Origin: Valencia hispanica
Lineage: Eukaryota; Chordata; Actinopteri; Cyprinodontiformes; Valenciidae
Assembly: GCA_963556495.2 (NCBI GenBank)
Contig: OY747709.1
Span: 55,135,900 to 55,199,899, forward strand
Direction: 5' to 3'
DNA: 64,000 nucleotides
Within the stretch, counting starts at the first letter, position 1. The number at the start of each line of letters is the position of its first letter. The position numbers were made by a program, and so were the translations under genes. Below, piece after piece: positions 54,955 through 64,000 of the stretch. The notes beneath the pieces are model-generated. The model was not told where the DNA came from. It ran no database searches and worked only from the letters and a program-made list of their open reading frames with translations.

Positions 54955-55795
54955 AAGGAACCCCGACTATAAAGAGGCCCTAATAAGCCACAATTTTTCT
55001 CTTGTACCAAAATATGTTGTTAGAAACACATAAAAGATCGCCATTGATTTACACATCTATAATATTTAGTACATATTTTGACCTACGGAGGACGCCATGT
55101 TTTTTGCACGCAATGCACTCTGGGGGCGATGACGTATATTGGTTGCACTTGGTAGAATAGCTATTGTTTGTTTACGTGCTCACAGTAGTAATTATTAAGT
55201 AAAATCCCACATTGTGCTGCTTTTGGATGCAATTTCCAGTCAATAGGCAACATGGGGAGTGATGCGAGTGTACACGGCTTTCCTACGGACATAAAGAGGA
55301 GAAAGCAGCGGGAGGATGCCTGTGGAAGGACACAACTTCCCAAAGATTCCCGACATTTTTCTCCTGATGTGTTTGAGGCTTTTAGTCGACCACAACTACT
55401 GAAAGATCTCACCGGAGCGCCTGGGTATAAGCGAAGACTGAAACAAAATGCTTTTCTGACCATTTTCCCACACAAGGAGCCTAAACGCCCTCGGGGAGAA
55501 AGTGCTGTCCTCCTCATTAATGTTTCGCTCGGGTTCAAATTGAAAAGGCTGAACAGGTGACATGTTTATGTCGCTGAACAGTCACAACAGGGTCCCAGAG
55601 CCGGCCGGTGAAACCATATGACGTCACTACGTAGTGCATTGTGACGCTAACAACAATGGCGACCTTCAAGTTAAACTATTTTTACAAATTTTATAAAAAC
55701 GAAGACATCAAGAAGGTTTTTTAATACCACTTTATTATAACTGATACTAACATTTATCTTTTAACAACTGCAAGTCTTTGTAGCCGGGGTTCCTT
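54955..55795 (+). mobile_element. Kolobok-type DNA transposon, TTAA target sites
   Basis: TTAA flanks both sides (54951-54954 and 55796-55799). The termini AAGGAACCCCGACTA and TAGCCGGGGTTCCTT are inverted repeats with one mismatch. Inside is a THAP-domain frame. TTAA target duplications together with a THAP-domain protein characterise the Kolobok superfamily. At 841 bp it is a shortened element without a transposase catalytic region. A perfect CRE (55618-55625) lies near its right end. Confidence 0.85.
55207..55560 (+). pseudogene. THAP-domain protein fragment of the transposon
   Basis: The frame reads PHCAAFGCN (first two zinc-binding Cys, at 55213 and 55228) then VHGFPTDIKRRKQREDACGR, HFSPDVFEAFSRPQLLKDLT and AFLTIFPHKEPKRPR, in the order of a THAP C2CH zinc finger with its C-terminal A-x-P-T-I-F-like motif. 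The C-x2-H pair expected before HFSPD is incomplete: KDSR joins HF directly, so the third zinc ligand seems deleted. No in-frame start codon precedes the first Cys after the stop at about 55191. THAP domains bind the transposon ends. This copy is broken. Confidence 0.85.
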
Positions 55796-55799
55796 TTAA

Positions 55800-56700
55800 G
55801 ATGCTCCGCCACAGTCTTCCTCAGCTGTTGTATCCTTTGTCCGATTCCCATATCGGAGTTTTAAACGTCCAGCGGGTCCTGCCGACACCGGAGCGTTTCC
55901 AGAAATGTTTTCATCCACACGGAAACACAGAGAAGCGCTGTTTTTATTCCCCCAGGCCTGCAGGTGGCGCTAAACATGGAGGCATAAAGCCTCGACACGA
56001 GGTTAACGGTTAACACCCGTTGGAGCTTCCTCTGATATTCTGCACAGTGGAGAGAGAATCCTGTAACCATCCTTGATTTTAATCGGTCCCATTATTTTCT
56101 GTCTGTAGACCAACAACCCTCCACAGAACCGGTTCTGGTTCTGTTCAAAGCTGTGACCTTTGAGCACTATGAGATTACGCAACTATGTCTGGGGCACTGC
56201 TCTATGTCATATTAATCACAGACTTTAATCCTTGAATCAAGCGTAATTCTGGAGAAATCCCATCAGAATAATCTAAGTCAACATGAGCAAATGAACATAA
56301 AGACCCAGTTTTTAAAGACTGAAGAAATGTTCCATTTCCTGGAGTTTGGAAAGTTGATTAAATCCAAACTCAGACCCATGTTAAGATCCTTGCTGCTCCA
56401 CGCTGTTAGGGGGGGAAATGTTTGGGATTATGAGGGTCGACATTCGGAGGATGAAGGTTTTAAAGAGCAGCGCACGTGTTTGGCCACACGATACTTCATC
56501 TGACCCCGTGTGCATCTGTCAGTAAGTCGGGTCATGTTAGGGCTCAAAATGTCCAACATCTGACCTTTAAATCGCCGGATCAAGGTTTCTGGAGGCTCCT
56601 GCAGACTGTGGACCCGTTCAGACGTCCATCGCTCCTCCTCATGGCCTCTTTCAGTTACAGCTCCACAGACTCAGCGCTGCTTTATGACGCATCATTTAGA
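55800..56700. other. Unassigned, nothing recognised
   Basis: Short frames only (70-100 codons), none with a recognisable domain. The patch at 55885-55960 (GGAGCGTTTCCAGAAATGTT, TTTTCATCCACACGGAAACA) loosely resembles the CACACGAAAACGC spacer motif of the foldback family. Confidence 0.35.
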
Positions 56701-56822
56701 ACAGTGGTCCCCAACCTTTATTTCTTCGCCACGGACCGCTTTAATATCAGACAAATATTCACACGGACCGGCAGATAAATGCAACACAATGAAAATAAAC
56801 CACCAGCATTGTGGTGGATGGT
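56701..56822 (+). mobile_element. hAT (Charlie-like) end
   Basis: ACAGTGGTCCCCAACCTTTA, followed by CGCCACGGACCGCTTTAATA and ACACGGACCGGCAGATAAAT, is the terminus of a common vertebrate hAT element. The opposite end GGTTGGGGACCACTG is not found in the following kilobase, so only one end is kept. Confidence 0.7.
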
Positions 56823-58194
56823 AACACTTTTCTCGTTATTTCTTTTTCTTTTATTTGCTTTACAGGAAAGGAGAAATGTTAAGTGTTTCCATTGCTGAAA
56901 ACCTAATATTTAAAGGTTTTGTCCTCATTAAAACAGTGAGATTATTGTCAAACTGTTTTAATTTAAATTTTACTATCAGACCATCTCAAGATGAGCAAAC
57001 CAAACTGGCTTGGAGCAGACTCACCTCTGACTGACCCCAGTTAGCATAAAACAACAAAGTTCAACCCAGATGTTATTTTATTTTATTTTATCAATAATAT
57101 CGACATGAAACTGCCTTTCCATCGGTTAGCTTACATGCTAACGTTTGAAGGTCATCCATGTTCTGAGGCTTAGAAAAAGCGCCTCTGGTTGCTCCATTTT
57201 TAACAGCTTCCCTCGGGTACTCTTCATGCCCACACATCTCATATGGATATCAGTGAAAAATGAAAGCATCAGTCTTTATATAGGCTGTAACATGTTGCCA
57301 TGGGCAACAAGGTGTGTGTGTTGTTCAGTTCTGGTCTCATGACACACCCTAATAAGCAAATTTGTTGAGTCGCCCAAGGCCCACGCATTCCCCACCCTTT
57401 GGCAGTCTGTGTGTGAGTTTATCCTGCTGCTGCAGACTTTCTGACTGTCAATAAATCCCGCCTGATCCTGGAGATACTGGAAACAAATTAAGATAGGATG
57501 GGATTAGGACTCATGCGGTTCTGTTTGTGCATCGGCCGTTTCGGCAGAGATCCCCTGACCTCCTTCTCCGGGTCATATGTCTGCAGGGACTTCAAAAGAT
57601 TCCGGTTATTCCTGAGAGTCCTTGGCCCGTTTACAGGCCTCCTCTAAGTGAGACGCAACCAACCTTCTCCGAAGCCCAAAACCACCTCAGGCGCCTCCTT
57701 TAACTTCACTCTGAGCTCCTTCCAAGCCAATAAAAACATTAACGCTGCCACCAGGGGGCAGTCACACATTCCCAACCCAGATGTGTCCAGGAGGAGAGGC
57801 CTCAGGGTTGGTTTGAGGTGTGGGATTAGACAGATGGGCTGCAGGGTTGCCCCTCACTGAGGTAGCCAAAGGTCTCTGCCAGGGCAAAGTTTCCGATGTA
57901 GATGTGATCTATCCTGAAGTCATTTGAGGTCACGGATGCTGCCTTGGCTGAAAAAACCTGCCAACCATGGGCATCGCAACTGTGGGGGGATGTGGGTGTT
58001 TTAACAGCAACACTTATTCAGCAGTTCTTCTCAAAAACGTTTCGCCTTATATTTGTTTCCCTAACCTGAGCGCGCAGTTAGACAAATGAAAGCGCATATT
58101 TCTATGTGAACAAAAACAAACAGTTCTTAGGTTTTTGTTCTTATTCGATTTAATTATCATTTTAATGTACTCTTTGGTATTTGTTTTATGGCAC
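56823..58194. other. Unassigned, with one exon-like frame
   Basis: No repeat family is recognised. The only exon-like segment is annotated at 57826-57947. 57060-57090 is a short TTTTA repeat. Confidence 0.35.
57826..57947 (-). other. Exon-like frame with splice acceptor, unidentified
   Basis: On the minus strand a good acceptor (GGTTTTTTCAG, ending at 57948) precedes a 39-codon open frame, AASVTSNDFRIDHIYIGNFA then LAETFGYLSEGQPCSPSV, closed by TAA at 57828-57826. The composition is protein-like, not low-complexity. I do not recognise the family. It could be the last exon of a minus-strand gene, an old transposon coding piece, or chance. Confidence 0.25.
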
Positions 58195-58744
58195 TTCCTT
58201 GTTTTCATATTCCATTCTTGCTCTTAGATGTTTTCACCTTTTTGTTTGTGTCCTCCTTCTCATTTGTGTTTCCTTAGTTTATTTCTCTTTAGTTTCCTAA
58301 TTTATTTCTTACTTCTGTTCTCAAGGGTTCCCTTAAGTTTCCCCTTAGATTCCTCCTTAGACATATTATCTTGAGTTAGTTTCTAGTGTCTTATTTAAGA
58401 TAGTTTTCTGTTTCCCTTGCCATTCTTCCTTTCCTGTTGTCTCCCTGCCACTCTGGTCCTGACCCAGTTTCACTAATTGCTCTCACCTGCACCTACTTCC
58501 CACTAATTGGTTCCTCAGGTTTCTCTGTCATTTCCTCTCTCCCTCCTCAGTATTTAAACAGCTCTCTTTCTGTCACTACTCGCTGGTCCGTTGTCAATCT
58601 TCCCTGTCTGGTTCCTGTTTTTTCCCCGTCTCTGCATTTCTGGTTTCCTGAGTTCTGTAAGTTCATGTTCCTTGTTTTTTTTTGTTATTAAATCATTCTT
58701 ATTTTACTGGCTGCATTTGGGTCTTTAAATACTTAAACATGACA
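58195..58744 (+). mobile_element. Solo LTR, same family as 46314-47047
   Basis: It is a CT-rich block with TCAGTATTTAAACAGC (TATA-like, about 58546), the CACTACTCGCTGGTCCG motif, a TTATTAAATCATTC polyadenylation signal (about 58684) and the end ATTTGGGT...AACATGACA at 58744. It matches the plus-oriented LTR of the 43-47 kb insertion in order and spacing. The 5' boundary is approximate. No internal region follows, so it is probably a solo LTR. Confidence 0.7.
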
Positions 58745-58944
58745 ACAGTATTTTGTGGTGTGACGCCATACATGCATTTAAAACTCACACCCGATTGATT
58801 CACACATTCTCGCACGCGCTCAACTGCTGCTCCGAACGCTCGGCGTCCGAGCGAAGATCTGCAGCGGTGCTGGCATGCGATCCACTCGGACTCTCCTGCT
58901 TCCCGTGTATGGGCTCTGCGTTCGCCCAACGCAGCGCACTATAT

Positions 58945-59971
58945 ATATCCATCCCAAATCCAGCACCCTGAGACTGTACGCAAGCCGTAAGGAAGGAGGC
59001 CGAGGACTGATGAGCGTGAGAGCCACTATCCAGGATGAAACATCGAAGCTCCATAAGTACATCAAGGACAAGGCGTCAACGGGAGACATACTTAGTGAAT
59101 GCCTGAGACAATGCCAATATGAGGAGGTGCTGGAGGAGGAACTATCATGGGAGGACAAGGCCCTACATGGGATGTACCACCGGAACATAACTTAAGTGGC
59201 TGATCTCAAGATATCCTACCAATGGCTAGAGAGGGCTGGCCTACAAGACACCACAGAGGCACTCATCCTGGCAGCACTGGAGCAGGCTCTGTGCACCAGA
59301 GCAATAGAGGCCCAGATCGACCACACCAGACAAGACCCAAGGTGTAGGCTGTCCAAAGAGTCATCTGAGACAATCCAGCACATAACAGCAGGGTGTAAGA
59401 TGATGGCAGGTAAAGCATACATGGAACGCCATGACCAAGTGGCTGGCATAGTATAAAGAAACATCTGTGCGGAGTATGGGCTGGAAACCCCAAGGTCAAA
59501 GTGGGAAACACCTCCAAAGGTGGTGGAGAATGACCGAGCAAAGATCCTGTGGCACTTCCAGATTCAGACAGACAGGATGGTAATGGCGAACCAACCGGAC
59601 ATAGTGGTGGTTGATAAAGAACAGAAGAAAGCAGTTGTGGTGGATGTGGCAATACCAAGTGATGGTAACATCAAGAAGAAGGAACATGAGAAACTTGAGA
59701 AATACCAAGGGCTCAGAGAGGAGCTAGAGAAGGCTTGGAATGTGAAGGTGGATGTAGAACCCGTGGTAATCAATCGGCAGTGACCCCTAAAACTGGAGAA
59801 ATGGCTTCAGCAGATCCCTGGAAGAACCTCAAAGATCTGAGTCCAGAAAAGTGCAGTACTTGGAACAGCAAACATACTGTGCAGGACCCTCAAGCTCCCA
59901 GGCCTCTGGTAGAGGACCCCAGTTTGGAATGGATGGGAAATAACCGCCCGCGGTGGGCAAGAGGGCAATTT
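58945..59971 (+). mobile_element. RLE-type LINE (R4/Rex6-like), 3' half
   Basis: This is the C-terminal half of a non-LTR retrotransposon that uses a restriction-like endonuclease instead of an APE-type one. The readable protein (58966-59783) has a zinc-knuckle remnant and the P-D...D endonuclease core. The 3' end carries GGTGGGCAAGAGGGCAATTT and passes directly into the TA microsatellite at 59972. The reverse transcriptase half is missing (5' truncation). Assignment to the R4/Dong/Rex6 group follows from the endonuclease type and general motif order. Confidence 0.85.
58966..59783 (+). pseudogene. C-terminal RLE domain, two stops, zinc ligand lost
   Basis: One frame reads through RLYASRKEGGRGLMSVRATI, YQWLERAGLQDTTEALILAA and TRAIEAQIDHTRQDPRC, then the knuckle CRLSKESSETIQHITAGC, then VVENDRAKILWHFQIQTDRM, NQPDIVVVDKEQKKAVVVDV and [18 protein letters not shown]. 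It is interrupted by TAA at 59193 and TAA at 59454 and shifts frame after 59783. The second Cys of the C-C-H-C knuckle (TCC at 59352-59354) is Ser. The P-D-x(n)-D endonuclease residues are still present. The domain would nick target DNA in an intact element; this copy is dead. Confidence 0.9.
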
Positions 59972-59991
59972 TTATATATATATATATATAT

Positions 59992-60081
<90 letters not shown>
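59972..60081. repeat. (TA)n microsatellite
   Basis: About 50 TA dinucleotides with one short CACA break, joined to the 3' end of the RLE-type LINE. Confidence 0.98.
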
Positions 60082-60083
<2 letters not shown>

Positions 60084-60115
60084 TCAATTCAAAAATACTT
60101 TCCAGAGGGGAATTA

Positions 60116-60346
<231 letters not shown>

Positions 60347-60659
60347 CGAGTATAAAGGGTGATATGGTTCTGACGAGGCTCGTAATAAACTTTAACCTGA
60401 CTACTAAACATATTTTTCATTAATCCCACATTTTTTGTTTTAAAATATTATATATTGGTCTGATGTAATAATCTGATCATAATTGTTTCCATCGGCTGGA
60501 AGCAGAGATAAAGACTTGAAAACATCGGTCTGAGGGATGAATCCATATTATGTGTTTTATTACTGATGGCGTAAGAGGAATAAATGAACTGTTCAATAAT
60601 ATTCTCTATTATTGGAGATAACTGTGCTATAACAGTAAAGACTGGGATTAAACCAGCTG

Positions 60660-60662
<3 letters not shown>
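60347..60662. other. Unassigned
   Basis: Nothing recognised between the two microsatellites. Confidence 0.4.
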
Positions 60663-60720
<58 letters not shown>

Positions 60721-60753
60721 TTATTTATTTTTTTTTTTTTTTTCTTTCTTTCT
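60663..60753. repeat. (AT)n then T-rich tract
   Basis: About 26 AT dinucleotides followed by TTTA units and a poly-T/CTTT run. Confidence 0.97.
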
Positions 60754-60803
60754 CAGTCTCCCCGAGCGCTCGTTTACCTGTGTGGAGTCTCACTGTCAGC
60801 TGT

Positions 60804-61076
60804 TCAATAATGGATAAAGGTCTTCTCTTCTAAAGCCAGAGCCTGAGAGGAAACAGTGGAGCGCACAGCAGGAGGGATCAGCACAAAACCTCCACGGTTA
60901 GCGGCCAGCGGCCTCATCAGGAGACCCAAGGTTGGGAAAAAAGCTACAGAACCACCAAGCAGAAACCAAACCAGGAGGATGACATTAGGAACAATTGCAG
61001 TGGTGATAATACTGGTAGATATCAGATGGTAACTGTTTTTCTTGTTTCCTTGCTCTCTCATCTGTGCTTCCATCAC
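60804..61076 (-). CDS. Unidentified small frame with a hydrophobic segment
   Basis: A 90-codon minus-strand frame starts MEAQMREQGN (second ATG), has a continuous hydrophobic stretch of about 20 residues (IVPNVILLVWFLLGGSVAFF) that could span a membrane, and ends EEKTFIHY. The composition is protein-like. A possible splice acceptor (ATATCTACCAG) lies inside at about 61014. I do not recognise a family, and no neighbouring exon or promoter supports it. It may be a real small exon or a chance frame. Confidence 0.2.
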   Translation of the reverse strand: MMEAQMREQGNKKNSYHLISTSIITTAIVPNVILLVWFLLGGSVAFFPTLGLLMRPLAANRGGFVLIPPAVRSTVSSQALALEEKTFIHY

Positions 61077-61959
61077 TCCGTGACCTTATTGTAGCAAAAA
61101 TAGCTTCTTCTTAAAGATGAAACTGGATTCCTTTAGGTGTTTTGGGTATTTAACACAACATGTTGGCCAACATGAAGGAACAGAGTGCACCCAAAACAGT
61201 GCCGTCCCTTCTAATATAAAACCCTTAAATAGTATTTAGCAATCAATGTTTATCTTTTATCGGCATGAGCTCAGTCTCCGTGTCCGCTTCTGGTCAGTCT
61301 GTTCAGTCTCTGATACGTTGTTTATGAAAATATTACACACAGAAGGCTTTGTTTGATCCTTAACATGACCTACTGTCCTAGATGCACTTACTAAGAATGT
61401 AACTAATTAATGAACCCTCTACTGCATGACTTTTACATTTTTTTGGGAAAAAAATATTTCACCCAATTTTGTTATGTTGCTTCAAGGCAACGTTGTGCGA
61501 CAAGGTTAGTCAAACACAAAGTTATTCTATAATGAGTTTTATTAACACATCCAGCATAAACAAACACATGAACAATGTTAACATTTCATCAAACAGTAAA
61601 ACACCAGAATCCTAATCAGATTGTATATTATATTATAATATTATAATATTATATTCAGAATCTTAATCCTAATTACATAGAAACAACCTTCAGCAGTCTG
61701 ATAGTGATGCAGCGCGGGATTGTGGGACTCTTTTTTTCCTGGGCGTTTGTATACGCGCTGTGCCAAGTAAACGTGTCATTGTTTCTTTAATTTTATGGTA
61801 AAAAACGTTATTCCTGTTACTTATTTAAAAGCTCATTAATCAACATGAATATTTCCATCTGCAGTCCCTGGCTGGCCACATGCATAATATCTGATAACAT
61901 GTTCAACTTTTGAAAATAAATCTTAAATCTAAATAAAAAATAACCTTCTGATACCTTCA
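61077..61959. other. Unassigned, AT-rich
   Basis: No gene or repeat is recognised. The composition is AT-rich, with TATTATAATATTATAATAT at 61629-61650. Confidence 0.4.
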
Positions 61960-62230
61960 GATAGGGCTGGGAATGTGAAATATTAACAAAAATAGTGATT
62001 TGTTTTATATTGATCTATATAGCGATATCGACTGATATGAGAAATACTATCGTGATACAATTGTTTTTCCATATCGCCAAACTCTATGCAGTGTTAATTT
62101 TGACAAAGAAAATGTAATGTAGTTTTAGTCTTAAGTCTTTTGATTACAATTATTTTTCAGTTGTCATTTCAGTTTTAGTCTAATTTTAGTGGACTAAAAT
62201 ACGTACAATTTTTTTCTAATTATAGTTCTG
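61960..62230. repeat. Two DNA-transposon end fragments
   Basis: 61965-62085 (ATAGGGCTGGGAATGTGAAA, TATATAGCGATATCGACTGA) is the same type of CGATATCG-rich end as the hAT MITE at 22658. 62094-62220 (GTGTTAATTTTGACAAAGAA, GTTTTAGTCTAATTTTAGTG) is the end of another common fish hAT-like repeat. Both are single ends without partners. Confidence 0.6.
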
Positions 62231-62843
62231 TATATAGCATGGCAAGAATATTTACTGTAATTGAATACACAGGGCCCAAACCATGCTAACCACCACTGAT
62301 CAGATATGGCACACAGCTAAGAACAAATAATACATATTTCACAAGTTATAGAAACAAATGAAGTAATTACAAAATAACAAACTAGGGCAGAACAAACAAA
62401 TTCCCAATTAAGAAAATTTTTCAATATAAAACTGAATACTAGTACTAAGGCTGATTTTAACTCTGATTTTGTGTGTTTTTGCACATCTGGAAAACTAAAA
62501 ATGGCCTTTATTAAAGCTTCACAAATCAAATAAATGTTTTACAAATCACAGCCTTGGTTTTAACTACTCTGCTATTAGTGCAGAATAATCTGGTTCACGT
62601 TTGAAATGTCTAGTTTATGTAGTTTTTAAACTAGAGCAGGTTAAAGATGGTCCAGGGTAGAGAAAAATTAGGTGTAATTGCCCTTTAGCCATTTCCCTAA
62701 TCGGAAGCTAGCAACTGAAACCAACTTCAGCTTCGTTAAGTAATGTGACAAAGACGATGCTGTTATTTTACCCGCTTAGCAAGTCGCATTTACTGCGACA
62801 GCAATGTTAGCGCATTCTACTCTTCAACTTTATGTCGCTAAAA
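62231..62843. other. Unassigned, AT-rich
   Basis: Nothing recognised. It may belong to the hAT remnant on its right, but no transposase motif was found. Confidence 0.4.
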
Positions 62844-63044
62844 CTAAACTAAACAACGTCTAAGCGAATTCACCTTTTGAGAAAATGTTGAATGCCTCTT
62901 CAGATTTGTCGTGTTCCCCCCATGAAAAGCCACTCCGGCATTACCAGCACTTGGTTTTGTTTTCATTGTTGTCATATGTGAAACGGGTCCATATGAGTCT
63001 TTTCTTCTTTTTCTCCCAGTCGTGGACGTTATTCTACTTTCCAT
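62844..63044 (-). pseudogene. hAT transposase BED-finger start, zinc ligands lost
   Basis: The minus-strand frame of 66 codons starts MESRITSTTGRKRRKDSYGP and contains VAFHGGNTTNLKRH, the second half of a BED zinc finger as found at the N-terminus of hAT transposases and ZBED proteins. The C-x2-C pair expected just before is replaced by Gly residues (SAGNAGVAF), so two zinc ligands are missing. The frame ends after another 15 codons with no catalytic domain downstream within reach. The domain binds the transposon's subterminal DNA in an intact element. Confidence 0.7.
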
Positions 63045-63167
63045 CGTAACGTGAGCAGCTGTTGTTTTTCCGGGAGTTTGTTCAAAACAGTGGTTAGCTT
63101 CACTTCGTTAGACTCGTCCTTTTGTCTCTGTCGCTACCGGATCGGTACCGGAAACCCGATCCGTACC

Positions 63168-63196
63168 GCGCATGTGCGAATCTTACGTCACTTCCT
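63168..63196 (-). promoter_or_regulatory. NRF1, CRE and ETS site cluster
   Basis: Within 30 bp lie GCGCATGTGCG (NRF1-like, 63168-63178), TTACGTCA (CRE-like, 63183-63190) and ACTTCCT (ETS, inverted AGGAAGT). The cluster lies about 130-150 bp upstream of the BED-finger frame on the minus strand, where a transposon promoter would be. The motif set is that of a strong housekeeping-type promoter. Confidence 0.5.
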
Positions 63197-63389
63197 CTCT
63201 TCGCCAAAATTACAACAGTTAGCTCCCCGACAGCTTTGCCTCCTTTTGCCTTTTTGCCTCCTTTCGGACCATTTAAACAATGGATACCTCCTTTTACGAA
63301 ATTACGTAAGTAACGAAATTGTGGAAGAAAATAAGCAATTACAGGTATGTTTAACTTTGTTTAGCTTGTGAAAGAAACTTAATTTAAGG

Positions 63390-63850
63390 ATGTTCTCTGG
63401 AATGGACACTTACAGGTCAGCAACCCTACAGGTCAGCTGCCAGGAACAGGAGGGGTAATTTAGGCTCTGGATGATGTCATGAGATACTGGTTTATAAGGG
63501 GGGGAACAAATTCCTTTATACAATCTGTTTCCTACAACTGACTGGTGGGGTAATAAAACCCCCTGGACTTCTTAGAGTTTAGAGTTAGGGGAAAATAACT
63601 GAGATGTGGGGTGTGACCTAACTATGTATATAACAGGGTTGTAAGTCTGATTTTGTCAGACACAGAACAGGATGAAATGCTTGATCTGTCTCTCCTTGCA
63701 TGCAAGAAATAAAACCAAAGAACTGTGTCAACTGTCTGTATTTAAAACTTAACTCTGCCAGTACAGAAGTATAAACAATGACAATCTCAATTGTCATTGT
63801 TGAACAAGTTGTTAGTAAAGACTTTCTTTAACCAGAAGATAGACATTGGT
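63390..63850 (+). mobile_element. Candidate LTR at the right edge
   Basis: The segment has a TATA-like TATGTATATAACAG (about 63623-63636), an AATAAA signal (63709-63714) about 80 bp downstream, T/GT-rich sequence after it, and then a possible primer-binding-like TTGGTGTATC at about 63847. This order matches a retroelement LTR (U3-R-U5). The start TGTTCTCTGG (63390) is a guess, and the second LTR would lie outside the window. No coding region is visible before the window ends. Confidence 0.35.
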
Positions 63851-64000
63851 GTATCTGATATTATACAGTCAAACTAACAATAACTGACTTTGCAGATGAG
63901 CAGTAAGGATCGGGCAGTCCTGATCTGTAACTATCTCTTTTTCGTTTTTGTCGACATTATATTGAACTGTTTCATTATTGTAAACATTTTAAGTGATAGC
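63851..64000. other. Unassigned edge sequence
   Basis: No start codon context or domain is recognised. If the LTR call is right, this is the leader of an element continuing past the window. Confidence 0.3.

Overview
The window is vertebrate genomic DNA, almost certainly from a teleost fish. It carries Tc1-like transposons of the type abundant in fish, L2-type and Rex1/Babar-like LINEs, a LINE with a restriction-like endonuclease (R4/Rex6 type), hAT, Kolobok and SANT/Harbinger-like DNA transposons, long simple-sequence arrays and large minisatellites. Species cannot be fixed from sequence alone. No complete single-copy host gene, tRNA, rRNA or CRISPR array was recognised. Most of the window is repeat-derived and intergenic or intronic in character.

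Layout. 1-2972 is a 12-13 bp minisatellite with a 1321-bp higher-order period. 3-8 kb is mostly unassigned with a LINE tail and one arm of a foldback repeat family. 8-13 kb holds three decayed Tc1-like transposons, two of them abutting (10289-11580 and 11590-12973). 13.8-15 kb is a dispersed repeat ('repeat A') that recurs inverted at 37.5-40.4 kb, split by a nested insertion. 15.9-16.7 kb is an L2-type LINE fragment. 17.9-18.9 kb is a 30-bp GC-box minisatellite beside three CCAAT boxes. 20.2-20.9 kb is GC-rich and promoter-like. 21.4-23.1 kb is a large palindromic foldback cluster with a hAT MITE inserted. 26.5-31 kb is a 4.5-kb array of an 18-bp hairpin-forming repeat. 31-32.4 kb is a SANT-motif transposon split by an L2 LINE. 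33-33.9 kb is an element with about 160-180-bp terminal inverted repeats.

43-47.8 kb is an L2 LINE split by a 3.66-kb LTR-type insertion. 48.2-48.5 kb is the best host-gene candidate: a perfect RFX X-box followed by a possible two-exon gene start. 49.3-52.8 kb is a near full-length but dead Rex1/Babar-like LINE. 55 kb is a Kolobok-type element with a damaged THAP domain. 58.9-60 kb is an RLE-type LINE 3' half followed by long microsatellites. 62.8-63.2 kb is a hAT BED-finger remnant with a promoter-like block. 63.4-63.9 kb looks like an LTR entering the window.

The genes seen are transposon genes. Every one whose active site can be examined has stops, frameshifts or lost catalytic residues, so no autonomous element is expected here. 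The nesting gives a relative age order at several loci (host repeat older, insertion younger).
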